A DNA stretch of 31,862 bases from an uncultured Lachnospiraceae bacterium (lineage in GTDB: Bacteria > Bacillota > Clostridia > Lachnospirales > Lachnospiraceae). Location: positions 1 through 31,862 of the forward strand of contig CAJTOW010000035.1 in assembly GCA_910577655.1 (NCBI GenBank), given 5' to 3'. Under the pieces are notes generated by a model. That model did no database searches. It was not told the DNA's origin and saw only the letters and a program-made list of their open reading frames with translations. The position numbers were made by a program, and so were the translations under genes. Shown piece after piece: positions 1 to 7,640 of this stretch (the stretch's first letter is position 1; each line of letters opens with the position of its first letter).

Positions 1-75
1 GCTGCCGCATCCTGCGGCCAGTCTCCTCCCTGGGCCGCTGCCGCATCCTGCGGCCGGTCTCCTCCCTGGGCCGCC
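1..75 (-). repeat. 36-bp tandem repeat in the ATPase C-terminal tail
   Basis: Bases 1-36 and 37-72 are two copies of a 36-bp unit that differ at one base (position 20 versus 56). Read in frame on the minus strand they give AAQGGDRPQDAA and AAQGGDWPQDAA. The array continues past the left edge, so the copy number is unknown. It is a low-complexity tail added after the normal end of the ATPase core. Confidence 0.9.
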
Positions 76-1664
76 CCCGGTTCTTCATACTTCGCGCCGC
101 TCATGAGCATACCAAACTTATAGTCCTCATCTGTGGATGAGAGGATCCCGGCGATCCGGCCCTCGGTGACAATGGCGATCCGGTTGCAGACAGAGCGCAG
201 CTCCGCCAGCTCACTGGACGTGATGATCACGGTCACGCCCTTCTCCTTGTTAAGCTTCATCAGGGAATCCAGGATCATTTTCTTGGCGCCGATATCGATA
301 CCACGGGTAGGCTCGGACACGAACAGAATATCTGGATCCAGGGTCAGTGCCCTGGCGATGCAGACCTTCTGCTGGTTGCCGCCGGAAAGGCTTCTGACCG
401 GCTGACTGTGGCCTGTACAGCGGATATCCAGCTCCTGGATCATTTTTTCAGCGTATTTTATGGCTCCCTTCTTGTCATAGAAGGGGATGCCCAGACGCTT
501 TATTACGAAGCGGTTCTTTGTTTTTAATGCCGCAATGGCGATATTCAGCTCAATGGACTCATCCAGCATCAGGCCTGATCCCCGGCGGTCCTCGGACACG
601 AAGGCCACCCCTGCGTCAAGGGTATCATCAGTCCTTGTCACATCCATGATCTTCCCATTGATCTTTACCTGGCCTCTGGACGGATACAGGCCCATGATGC
701 CGTTGGCAATACTGATCTTGCCATGACCTGCCAGACCGCCGATGCCGAAGATCTCGCCCTTCTTCACCTGGAGGGTGATATCCCTGGCTATCTCCCCCGG
801 CATACTGACTCCGAAATGCTCCAGCTCCAGGCAGATCTCCTGATGGGACGGATCCTCGTCCTCCATCTGGCGGTTCAGGATCTCCACCTTGCGGCCTACC
901 ATCAGCTCGGACATGCGGATGGTGTTCAGCTCCTTGGTGTGGTAGTCCCCCACCATCTCCCCGTCCCGCAGCACGAAGACATGGTGGCTGTTGTTCTTGA
1001 CCTCGTCCAGCTTGTGGCTGATGAAGATGAAGGCAATACCCTTCTCTGCCACAGACCGGACGCAGGAGAGAAATGTCTCTGCCTCCGACTCGGTCAGCAC
1101 AGCCGTAGGCTCATCCAGCACGATCAGCCTGGTATTCTGCTTGTCCAGCTCCCGGGCGATCTCCACGAACTGCTTGTAGCCTACAGGCAGGCTGCCTACC
1201 CGGGTCTGCTCCCCAAGGTCGATCCCCAGAGAGTCCAGGGTGGTTCTGGCATCCTTGTGCATGGAAGCCTGGTCTACCAGGTTTAAGCGTTTGCCGAATA
1301 TCAGGCTCAGGGGAGTCTTTTTCAGATTCTCCCGGTTCAGTTTCACGTTCTCCGCTACATCATATCCGTCGATGAGCATGAATTCCTGGTGAACCATGCC
1401 TATGCCGTGCTTCATGGCTTCTATGGGGGATTTGATGTCCACCTTCTCCCCGTTAATGATCACCTCGCCTTTAAAGCCGCCTGTCTGGTGGATGGCAGGC
1501 ATTCCAAACAGGATGTTCATGATCGTAGACTTGCCGGCGCCATTTTCTCCGATCAGGGCCACGATCTCTCCCGGCTTTACCTTGATACTCACATCCTTCA
1601 GAACCTGGTTTCCGAAGAAATCCTTCTCGATGTGGTTCATTTCCAATATAAATTTGTTGTCCAA
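1..1664 (-). CDS. ABC importer double ATPase, sugar/nucleoside type (3' end beyond window)
   Basis: This is the ATP-hydrolysing subunit of an importer of the RbsA/MglA type, with two fused nucleotide-binding domains. I start it at a TTG preceded by AAGGAG at good spacing; the frame then reads MDNKFILEMNHIEKDFFGNQ. NBD1 has Walker A GENGAGKST, signature LPVGYKQ and Walker B LIVLDEPTAVL. NBD2 has a degenerate Walker A (GLAGHGKIS), signature LSGGNQQK and FVSEPTRGID, so the usual Walker B aspartate is serine while the glutamate stays. Such asymmetry, with one catalytic and one degenerate site, is common in this family. The conserved core ends near residue 530, after which the frame enters a 12-residue tandem repeat and leaves the window without a stop. 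It follows the binding lipoprotein in the same direction, with a hairpin between them. The permease genes presumably lie beyond the left edge. Family assignment is firm; the substrate is unknown. Confidence 0.93.
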   Translation of the reverse strand, partial: MDNKFILEMNHIEKDFFGNQVLKDVSIKVKPGEIVALIGENGAGKSTIMNILFGMPAIHQTGGFKGEVIINGEKVDIKSPIEAMKHGIGMVHQEFMLIDGYDVAENVKLNRENLKKTPLSLIFGKRLNLVDQASMHKDARTTLDSLGIDLGEQTRVGSLPVGYKQFVEIARELDKQNTRLIVLDEPTAVLTESEAETFLSCVRSVAEKGIAFIFISHKLDEVKNNSHHVFVLRDGEMVGDYHTKELNTIRMSELMVGRKVEILNRQMEDEDPSHQEICLELEHFGVSMPGEIARDITLQVKKGEIFGIGGLAGHGKISIANGIMGLYPSRGQVKINGKIMDVTRTDDTLDAGVAFVSEDRRGSGLMLDESIELNIAIAALKTKNRFVIKRLGIPFYDKKGAIKYAEKMIQELDIRCTGHSQPVRSLSGGNQQKVCIARALTLDPDILFVSEPTRGIDIGAKKMILDSLMKLNKEKGVTVIITSSELAELRSVCNRIAIVTEGRIAGILSSTDEDYKFGMLMSGAKYEEPGAAQGGDRPQDAAAAQGGDWPQDAA

Positions 1665-1861
1665 AGTTCTTCTCCTTCCCGGCAAAGCTCCATGGGTCCG
1701 GCCAGCATGCCGCCAGACCTTCATGGCAAACAGGATCATGCACTCCCAAGGGCCCACAAGGCCTCTGGCACAGAAAATAGCATATGGGACTCCGGGAGCC
1801 CATGACAACAGCTGAAAGAGCGGCAGTCTGGCTGTCCAGAAGACAACCGGGCCATTACCTG

Positions 1862-1906
1862 AAAAGGAAAGGAAGGGCATGCCCAGGGGCTGCATCCCTT
1901 CCTTCC
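1862..1906 (-). terminator. Hairpin between binding protein and ATPase genes
   Basis: Read on the minus strand, a stem of GGAAGGAAGGG with ATGC continues into GCAT and CCCTTCCTTTCC, followed by TTTT. It lies 40 bp after the lipoprotein stop and about 200 bp before the ATPase start. The T-run is short, so a partial terminator or 3'-end stabiliser that keeps the binding protein in excess is more likely than a full stop. The rest of 1665-1945 shows no gene. Confidence 0.5.
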
Positions 1907-1945
1907 GAAAATCTCAGGGAACTCTTCCCTTTATAAGGTTTTCAT

Positions 1946-3170
1946 TTAGAATCTCTCATAAGAACACATGATAAAGAAGCCGTTGTCATAGGTGGTGCCG
2001 CCGTCGGTGATATTCTCCACATCCACCGCGCCGCCTGCTGCTTCGCTGAGAGCTTCCCTGAATACTTCTGCATCCAGCTTCTCGCCGCCTGTCCTGCCCT
2101 CGCAGAAGGCTTCCGCGTAAGCGTAGCTGCCGGTCATGAACAGAGTCATCAGAGGAGCAGTCCAGGTGCCCATATGGCCGGTCATGTCAGCCTCTGCCAG
2201 CTTGTCGGCGATGGCAGTCATCATGTACTCGGTATCATACAGCTTGTCATCCGGTACCTCGATGCCCAGCGCGGACGGGAAGCCCACGAAGGGGGAGGGA
2301 TCGGAAGGATAGGTGAAGTAGGACCTGGTGTCTACCACACATTTGATCATCGGCTCCTGCTGTGCGGTGTTGGTACCGAAGAAAGCGGTTTCGGCGCCAT
2401 ACTGGTCAACGGCGCGGGGAACGTCCTCCAGGACGAACTGCTGGGTGCCGGATGTACCTGCGTCAGACATGGGGTCTGGTGTGGTGGTCTCTACCAGGGT
2501 CAGGCCCAGCTCTGCGCAGCGGTCCTTCATATTCTGGAGACGGTCAGCTGTGGGCTGCCATGCAAGATGGCGCGGGAAGGAATAGTGCACAAAGGTCTTT
2601 GCACCCATATCACTGAGCTCGTCAACCATCTGGAAGCCCATTTTCGGAACATTGGAATGGTAAAATACGTCGCAGTTGGCGGATGTGGTTGCGGAATCAT
2701 CCTGATAGCCTGCCGCGATCAAGAGAATGTCGGGACGTACTTCACGGATCTTCTGGCAGGCAGCCGCCGTTCCCTGTACAGCCTGACTGAAAATGATAGC
2801 CTTCACATCCGGGTCGGACGCGAGACTTAAGGCTGTGGAAATGGTAGTCTCCTGCTCGGTTGCAAACTTGTCCGGGAAAGTAGCAAGAACAACTTTATCT
2901 GGATTTGCTTTTTGCAGAATCTCTGCCGCACGGTAGCTCTCCTCACTCTGGGAGACGGTAGTCGTCATGATACCAATCTTGTAATTGGCAGACGCTACCT
3001 CCTGGGCAGCGGTGGTTTCAGCTTCCTGATTTACCCCCCCCCTCAGATGCAGCGGTAGTTTCAGTCGTGCCGGCTGCGGTTGTCGCCGGTGTGCCGGAAG
3101 AGCCGCCGCAGGCACAGAGTCCTGCTGCCATGGCTACAGACAGCATCACTGCTAAGAATCTTTTTGTCAT
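1946..3170 (-). pseudogene. DUF3798-like substrate-binding lipoprotein, frameshifted in a run of nine G
   Basis: This is a secreted solute-binding lipoprotein, the probable ligand receptor of the importer whose ATPase follows. The start is ATG at 3170 with AAAGGAGG just upstream. The N-terminus MTKRFLAVMLSVAMAAGLCA leads to a lipobox cysteine (LCAC), then a Thr/Ala/Ser-rich linker. The frame then breaks at 3034-3042, a run of nine C (nine G on the coding strand). In the present phase the protein stops after about 50 residues. Removing one G joins the linker to a 350-residue body beginning NQEAETTAAQEV and ending CSYERF, giving 407 aa. The body (YKIGIMTTTVSQ, DVKAIIFSQAVQGTA, ILLIAAGYQDD) has a periplasmic-binding fold and resembles the DUF3798 family known from Clostridia and Fusobacteria. 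The body looks intact with no other lesion. A sequencing error or slippage-based phase switching is therefore as likely as true decay. Confidence 0.8.
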
Positions 3171-3194
3171 AATAAAATCCTCCTTTTCTTTTTG

Positions 3195-3235
3195 ATGTAC
3201 TCCCCAAATCAGCCGCAAAGACTTCGGGAGTACAT
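3195..3235 (-). promoter_or_regulatory. Inverted repeat in the 5' leader of the binding-protein gene
   Basis: ATGTACTCCC (3195-3204) and GGGAGTACAT (3226-3235) are perfect 10-bp arms separated by 21 bases, ending about 12 bases before the ribosome binding site of the lipoprotein gene. The element lies in the transcribed leader predicted from the promoter at 3370-3398. It could be an operator or an mRNA hairpin affecting translation. No known riboswitch class was recognised in the roughly 190-nt leader. Confidence 0.5.
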
Positions 3236-3369
3236 TTGGGGCAACCGCCCAGACAAACCCTGAACAATTGCCTTTTGCACCTAAATATCAAAAGGCCAGA
3301 CATTCTTCTGTGTGCACCCTCTCTTTTCTGAAAATAATCCAGAATATGTCTGACGTCTTCTGTTTCTTT

Positions 3370-3398
3370 ATTGTAGCAATTTGCCGATTTGTTGTCAA
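3370..3398 (-). promoter_or_regulatory. Consensus sigma-A promoter of the DUF3798/ABC operon
   Basis: On the minus strand TTGACA (3398-3393) is followed after exactly 17 bases by TACAAT (3375-3370). Transcription would start near 3363 and give a leader of about 190 nt before the ATG at 3170. The match is close to ideal, so the operon may be strongly expressed unless repressed. Confidence 0.8.
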
Positions 3399-3438
3399 GA
3401 TATTCTTTTATTTTTCGGCACTTTTTCGTAATGGCTGG

Positions 3439-3468
3439 GTAACAGTTCAGGGGTATCTGGACTGTTAC
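3439..3468. repeat. Dispersed palindromic element, copy 1
   Basis: Arms GTAACAGTTCAG (3439-3450) and CTGGACTGTTAC (3457-3468) pair over 12 bases with one G-T pair around the loop GGGTAT. Read on the opposite strand it is nearly the same sequence as the element at 5060-5092. It sits about 20 bp after the stop of the antitoxin gene and between two operons, so it may also act in transcript ends, though it has no T-run. Confidence 0.75.
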
Positions 3469-3488
3469 GGTTCCAATCCAGAGCACTC

Positions 3489-4586
3489 TTAAACAGATCT
3501 GCTCCCACTGTCCGCAATTTTCACCAGGTATTTATGCCGTAACGGATTCATTGTCCAATCATCAAACCTGACGATTCCATCATTCTGCAATCTTCCAAGA
3601 ACAATTCCCGGGTCGCGACCAATCTGTCCCGCAAATGTTTTTATAGCCTGCAGATCAAATTTCCCACTGACAAGAAAATCCCGATATTGTCCAGGTGGTA
3701 TCAGACTGTCCTCCGCGAACCTGTCAGCTGCCTCCTCCCATTCTCCGGTTTCTTTCTCAAAAGAAATTCCATAATCTCCATGAACAATATGTCCTATCTC
3801 ATGAAAAAGCGTAAACCAGAACGAATCCGCATTCAGTCTCCGGTCATTTACCATTAACATAATATTGTCACCGATTTTTTTTGTGGCACCATTTGTCTTC
3901 GAACCGGAAATATTCGGCAAGATAATAAATATTACCCCTGTCTCAAAAAAGGCATCATGGATCAGAGGGTAAAATTCTTCATGATTCTCAGTTAATGACA
4001 AGGCGTATTTCACAGCATTCCCGAATTTCTTTTTATTAAATTTGGGCGCCTTTGCCTTAAGTGCTTTATTGACTGCAATCTGAACCATCACATTGGCTTT
4101 GACAACGCTGCCTTCTGTAATATCTTTCATAGAGCTTCTGAAGCTTACAGCCATATCTCTCTTGGTAAATACCGAGAGCGTTGCCACATTAAGGAACTCT
4201 CTGACCTGCTTAATCTGCTCATTCCTTTTTCGCGGCAGATCCGGCAGTCCATAGTTATCTCTAAAATACTTATAATCAAGATATTCAAAGGTTTTTTGTT
4301 CTTTTAATAATTCTTCATCTGATCTGAATTCAGCTATTAATGCGTCATAGCCATTTTGCAGATTTAGCCAATAACTGACACTTGTCCCCATCATTCTGGA
4401 TAACTTCATAGCGATATCAATAGAAAGGCTTTGCTCTCCTCTGATCAGCAGGCTGAGGTTCTTTGGTGTGGTATCGAGCCTCTTGGCAAAATCTTCCTGG
4501 GTAAGTCCACTATTTTCAATGATTTCCTTAATGTAATATCCTGGATGAAAAGCAATTGTATCATGATACTCCATATAGTTACTCAT
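3489..4586 (-). CDS. HigA-like antitoxin fused to an ImmA/IrrE metallopeptidase domain
   Basis: The N-terminal 85 residues are an XRE/HigA helix-turn-helix: HPGYYIKEIIENSGLTQEDF, then LDTTPKNLSLLIRGEQSLS. This fold binds the operon's own promoter and neutralises the toxin in HigBA systems. The C-terminal part carries HEIGH at residues 262-266, with a downstream glutamate candidate in GEWEEAADRFAED, the zinc-peptidase signature of the ImmA/IrrE family. Plain HigA antitoxins are about 100 residues, so at 365 aa this is the long HTH-plus-protease architecture. The ATG at 4586 overlaps the end of the upstream toxin frame by 8 bp and has GGAGG upstream, which implies coupled translation. The protease may cleave the protein itself, the toxin or another regulator; the sequence does not say which. 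Domain identification is firm. Confidence 0.88.
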   Translation of the reverse strand: MSNYMEYHDTIAFHPGYYIKEIIENSGLTQEDFAKRLDTTPKNLSLLIRGEQSLSIDIAMKLSRMMGTSVSYWLNLQNGYDALIAEFRSDEELLKEQKTFEYLDYKYFRDNYGLPDLPRKRNEQIKQVREFLNVATLSVFTKRDMAVSFRSSMKDITEGSVVKANVMVQIAVNKALKAKAPKFNKKKFGNAVKYALSLTENHEEFYPLIHDAFFETGVIFIILPNISGSKTNGATKKIGDNIMLMVNDRRLNADSFWFTLFHEIGHIVHGDYGISFEKETGEWEEAADRFAEDSLIPPGQYRDFLVSGKFDLQAIKTFAGQIGRDPGIVLGRLQNDGIVRFDDWTMNPLRHKYLVKIADSGSRSV

Positions 4587-4950
4587 AGTGCTTGCTCACC
4601 TCCGCTATTTCCACAATTTTTACATATTGTGCTATTTCATGAATGTTACATGGGTCATATGGCTGTTTGTGATTATTCAAAGGCTGCAGAATGATTCTCC
4701 AGGGTTCCCTTACAGACTTTACATCAATAGCAAAATATCCTTCCAGATTCCTTCCCTTTTTATACTTTAAATCATGGAATCTGAAAGCCGGCTGGACTAT
4801 GATATCCTTGATATTATCGGCACTGCAAAGTGCGTTTATTCTTGACAGTAAGCTTTTTGTTAATGCGGCATCGCCGCCAAAAAGTCTATTTGCCGCTTTG
4901 ACACTTGTGCATTGTAATCTAACTTTATCAGATGCGTATTCAATCTCCAA
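4579..4950 (-). CDS. HigB-like RelE/ParE-superfamily toxin
   Basis: This is a small basic protein of the HigB/RelE fold, which in studied members cuts mRNA on the ribosome. Supporting segments are KAANRLFGGDAALTKSLLSR, FRFHDLKYKKGRNLEGYFAI and a C-terminal PYDPCNIHEIAQYVKIVEIA, all in the order typical of HigB-type toxins. I place the start at TTG 4950, giving 123 aa, because AAGGAG (4962-4957) lies six bases upstream and the protein then begins MEIEYASDKVRLQ like its relatives. A longer frame starting at TTG 4971 would put the ribosome binding site inside the gene. It comes before the antitoxin gene, the usual HigBA order, and shares 8 bp with it. Confidence 0.83.
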   Translation of the reverse strand: MEIEYASDKVRLQCTSVKAANRLFGGDAALTKSLLSRINALCSADNIKDIIVQPAFRFHDLKYKKGRNLEGYFAIDVKSVREPWRIILQPLNNHKQPYDPCNIHEIAQYVKIVEIAEVSKHYE

Positions 4951-4970
4951 GTTTGTCTCCTTGCATATCA

Positions 4971-4989
4971 AATTACCTGTCGGGTAATT
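4971..4989. promoter_or_regulatory. Probable autoregulatory operator of the toxin-antitoxin operon
   Basis: AATTACC (4971-4977) and GGTAATT (4983-4989) are perfect 7-bp arms around TGTCG. The palindrome covers the expected transcription start just after the -10 box at 4997-4992, where binding of the HTH antitoxin would block transcription. Confidence 0.6.
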
Positions 4990-4991
4990 AC

Positions 4992-5020
4992 AATATACAT
5001 CAACATATTATGTCTGTCAA
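4992..5020 (-). promoter_or_regulatory. Sigma-A promoter of the toxin-antitoxin operon
   Basis: On the minus strand TTGACA (5020-5015), a 17-base spacer, then TATATT (4997-4992). The transcript would start near 4985, inside the palindromic operator, about 35 bases before the TTG start of the toxin gene. Confidence 0.75.
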
Positions 5021-5059
5021 CAAAAACCCTTTGAAAAAGGTTCGCAACAGCCCAACCAA

Positions 5060-5092
5060 CGTAACAGTTCAGATACCCCTTGAACTGTTACG
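5060..5092. repeat. Dispersed palindromic element, copy 2
   Basis: CGTAACAGTTCA (5060-5071) and TGAACTGTTACG (5081-5092) are perfect 12-bp arms around GATACCCCT. This is the cleanest copy in the window. With the copy at 3439-3468 it brackets the toxin-antitoxin operon exactly. Bases 5093-5165 contain only a weak hairpin (CTGCCATT / AATGTGGCAG on the minus strand) after the LarA-like gene. Confidence 0.8.
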
Positions 5093-5165
5093 GACCTTCT
5101 CCATACCGCCCATCATCCCATCTGCCTGCCACATTTTCCAGAATGGCAGCATCTTACATCACATG

Positions 5166-6440
5166 CTACACCTTCCACAGTCCCAGTGCCGGAGCCTTGA
5201 CCACATAGACCTCCTCCCCGTCTTCCATGGTCTGCCAGCCATCCTGCATACTCTGGAGCGGATAGCGGGCCAGGGCGTCTTTTACGTTCATGTATTCGTA
5301 ACCCACCTGGCGGATCTCCTCCCCGGTCAGATACTGCGGATCCACGGCATAGGTGATCCGGAACCGTCCTTCCGAGGAGCTGTGGATCATGTGGGCGGGA
5401 ACCATGGCCGTGTTGGAAAATGCGCCCTTCTCCACCAGCTCCATGGTGCAGGGGGTTCCCCGGTAGCCGTAGCGGCGGATCAGCCCGTCCACCTCAGGGT
5501 TCTCACCAAAGGCCCGGATCCCTGGCGCTATGACCAGCAGCTCCCCGCCGTCCTCCATGATCATACGGGTGCGGTAGATGGATTTATTCCCCACCCACAT
5601 GGTGGAAAATTCCTCCGGCTCCAGATATGCCACAACCTTCTTCGCCCGCCGTCCCACATGGATGATGCTGCGCTTCGCCGCCAGCTCTGACGCATGCTCA
5701 TAGACCTGCCGGGAGGCCCCGGTAAAAACCCCGTGGAGAACTGTGTTCCCCTCCCGCTCCGACGCTACAGTCAGGATATAAGCCAGAGGCACATCACCCA
5801 GGAAATGCTCCTCTCCATAGTCAAAGACAGCACGCACCGGCGAATCGGTATTCCCCATGATCTTCTCCATATTGCACATGGCCCCCAGCAGATGGGTTCC
5901 GTTGATCATGGGCCTGCCCCCTAAGCCCACCAGCATATTTTTGGTGTAATTGGACATGCCGATGACCTCGTGAGGCACCACCTGGCCAATGGATAGGATC
6001 AGATCAAAGCTTTTGTCCACCACCGCATGATTGATCCGCACTTCTATATCCGACTGCCACCTGCCCCCGGACACCTCCCGGCAGTAGCTGCCCGGGACCG
6101 TGCCGATCCCCACCGTATCCTCCTGCCAGTTGTGATATAGAAATACCTCCTCCGGAACGTCCTCCCCGAAAAACCGGACCTGCTCCTCCCGGCTCATGGC
6201 CCTGTGGGTTCCCACAGCAGGCATGATCCGCACCATGGCCCTTTCCCGCAGCTTCTTGTACAAATAAGCGGCAATCATCCCCCCGCCCGAATAACACCGG
6301 GTAATATCCGGCGGAACCAGCAGAATCCGCTTTGCATCCGGCAGCCCCGTCAGCATCTGGTCCAGAACCTCCTCCACCTGCTGCCAGGTCAGCTCTCCCG
6401 ACTCACTCCAGGCACTGCGCTCCATAATATTTTTCAACAT
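5166..6440 (-). CDS. LarA-family nickel-pincer racemase/epimerase
   Basis: The protein is 424 aa. LarA enzymes racemise or epimerise 2-hydroxy acids by hydride transfer, using a nickel pincer nucleotide tethered to a lysine. Visible motifs are VPPDITR (residues 42-48), VGTHR (76-80), a YHN at 102-104, VVPHEVIGMSNYTKN (154-168) and INGTH (179-183). H157, K167 and H183 have the same 10- and 16-residue spacing as H174, K184 and H200 of Lactobacillus plantarum LarA, so cofactor attachment and nickel binding look preserved. I choose ATG 6440 because GGAGG lies about ten bases upstream; an alternative GTG at 6458 overlaps that site. It is the last gene of the importer operon, 34 bp after a permease. 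The larB/C/E cofactor genes are not in the window. The family also includes non-lactate racemases, and the transporter context argues for a larger, sugar-like acid substrate. Confidence 0.88.
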   Translation of the reverse strand: MLKNIMERSAWSESGELTWQQVEEVLDQMLTGLPDAKRILLVPPDITRCYSGGGMIAAYLYKKLRERAMVRIMPAVGTHRAMSREEQVRFFGEDVPEEVFLYHNWQEDTVGIGTVPGSYCREVSGGRWQSDIEVRINHAVVDKSFDLILSIGQVVPHEVIGMSNYTKNMLVGLGGRPMINGTHLLGAMCNMEKIMGNTDSPVRAVFDYGEEHFLGDVPLAYILTVASEREGNTVLHGVFTGASRQVYEHASELAAKRSIIHVGRRAKKVVAYLEPEEFSTMWVGNKSIYRTRMIMEDGGELLVIAPGIRAFGENPEVDGLIRRYGYRGTPCTMELVEKGAFSNTAMVPAHMIHSSSEGRFRITYAVDPQYLTGEEIRQVGYEYMNVKDALARYPLQSMQDGWQTMEDGEEVYVVKAPALGLWKV

Positions 6441-6474
6441 TTCCCGTTCCCTCCTCACACATCCCCTGATATCT

Positions 6475-7452
6475 CTACTTCTTCCTCTTTTCCCTGCTAT
6501 ATACCAGCACCAGAAGCAGGATAATCACCCCCTGCATGATCTGCCGTCCTGCCTCCGGGATATTGACAATGGTCAGGAAATCATCCAGGATCGTCATGAT
6601 CACCGCGCCGGCGATGGTTCCCGCATATCCGCCCTTTCCGCCGGTGATGGCCGTCCCGCCGATGATCACGGCGGCGATGGTCTTGGTATTGTAGCTGGTT
6701 CCCACGTCCAGAAAGCTGGTTCCCGTGTACCCCACCAGGAAGAATCCGGACATGGCGGCAATCACTGCCGACAGCAGATACACGGAAAAGGTCACCCGCC
6801 CGGTCCGGATCCCGGAGAATCTGGACGCCTGCTCATTGATCCCCACGGAGTAGATCTTCCGCCCATAGGGGGTACACTTAAGCATCACAATGGCGACTGC
6901 TGCCATGACGGCCCAGATGACCACGATCCCGGACAGAATCCCGATAAAGCTCTGCCCGCAGACCGCCCTGAGAAACGGCGCCGCATTTCCCTTGGGCGCG
7001 CCTTTTGTGTAGATCAGGAACACACCCTGAATAACCGTGCCCACCCCCAGGGTCATGATAAAGGGCGGTATCTTCAGCCAGTGGATCCCTACACCATTGA
7101 TGAGTCCTACCGCCATTCCCATAAGAATGACAGCCGCCAGGGCCAGAGCCAGATTGGTATCCTGGCCCATCATGATCTGTGCGGCGATCACATTGGCAAA
7201 TGTGATGGTATTGGCAATGGACAGATCAATGCCGCCGGTGAGGATCGTCAGATTCTGCCCGATGGCGGCGATCCCCATAAAGGACGCCAGCCGCAGGATC
7301 CCGGCCATATGGGTAGGCTTTAGATACCCCGGCGACAGAAGCTGTGCTGCCAGCAGGATCACCACCAGTATAACATATACCATAATCTGGGAACTACCTG
7401 AATTTTTGCCGATAATGTCTAGTCTTGAAATCCGTTTGCTATTTTCTCCCAC
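6475..7452 (-). CDS. ABC importer permease, RbsC/XylH type (second of two)
   Basis: This is an integral membrane subunit of 325 aa with about eight to ten hydrophobic segments. It carries the BPD_transp_2 hallmark GQNLTILTGGIDLS near residue 65 and the cytoplasmic-loop segment TPYGRKIYSVGINEQASRFSGI that contacts the ATPase. The C-terminal VIIGGTAITGGKGGYAGTIA is also typical. The start is GTG at 7452 with a modest AAGG upstream. It pairs with the upstream permease to form the membrane channel. The 188 bp separating the two permease genes is unusually long for this operon and shows no convincing gene. Confidence 0.93.
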   Translation of the reverse strand: MGENSKRISRLDIIGKNSGSSQIMVYVILVVILLAAQLLSPGYLKPTHMAGILRLASFMGIAAIGQNLTILTGGIDLSIANTITFANVIAAQIMMGQDTNLALALAAVILMGMAVGLINGVGIHWLKIPPFIMTLGVGTVIQGVFLIYTKGAPKGNAAPFLRAVCGQSFIGILSGIVVIWAVMAAVAIVMLKCTPYGRKIYSVGINEQASRFSGIRTGRVTFSVYLLSAVIAAMSGFFLVGYTGTSFLDVGTSYNTKTIAAVIIGGTAITGGKGGYAGTIAGAVIMTILDDFLTIVNIPEAGRQIMQGVIILLLVLVYSREKRKK

Positions 7453-7640
7453 TTTTTTACCTTACCTTTCTCTGATTGACCATATTCCCAGGTCTGCGGA
7501 AGGTGCCGCCAGTATCCCTGCACCTGAAAAAGTCCCAATACTGTATACTGTTGGAGCACCAGACAGAGTACTTATCGCAGCACCTGCCGAAGCATCTGCC
7601 GCCTTACGCCCTGTATCTGCGGACCTGCTTCCCCACACTC

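Noticed and set aside
723..1286. 187-codon plus-strand frame
   Set aside because: Antisense to the ATPase, whose Walker and signature motifs are clear on the minus strand.
4932..5690. 252-codon plus-strand frame over the toxin-antitoxin promoter and LarA-like gene
   Set aside because: It crosses a promoter, an operator and a palindrome and has no recognisable domain.
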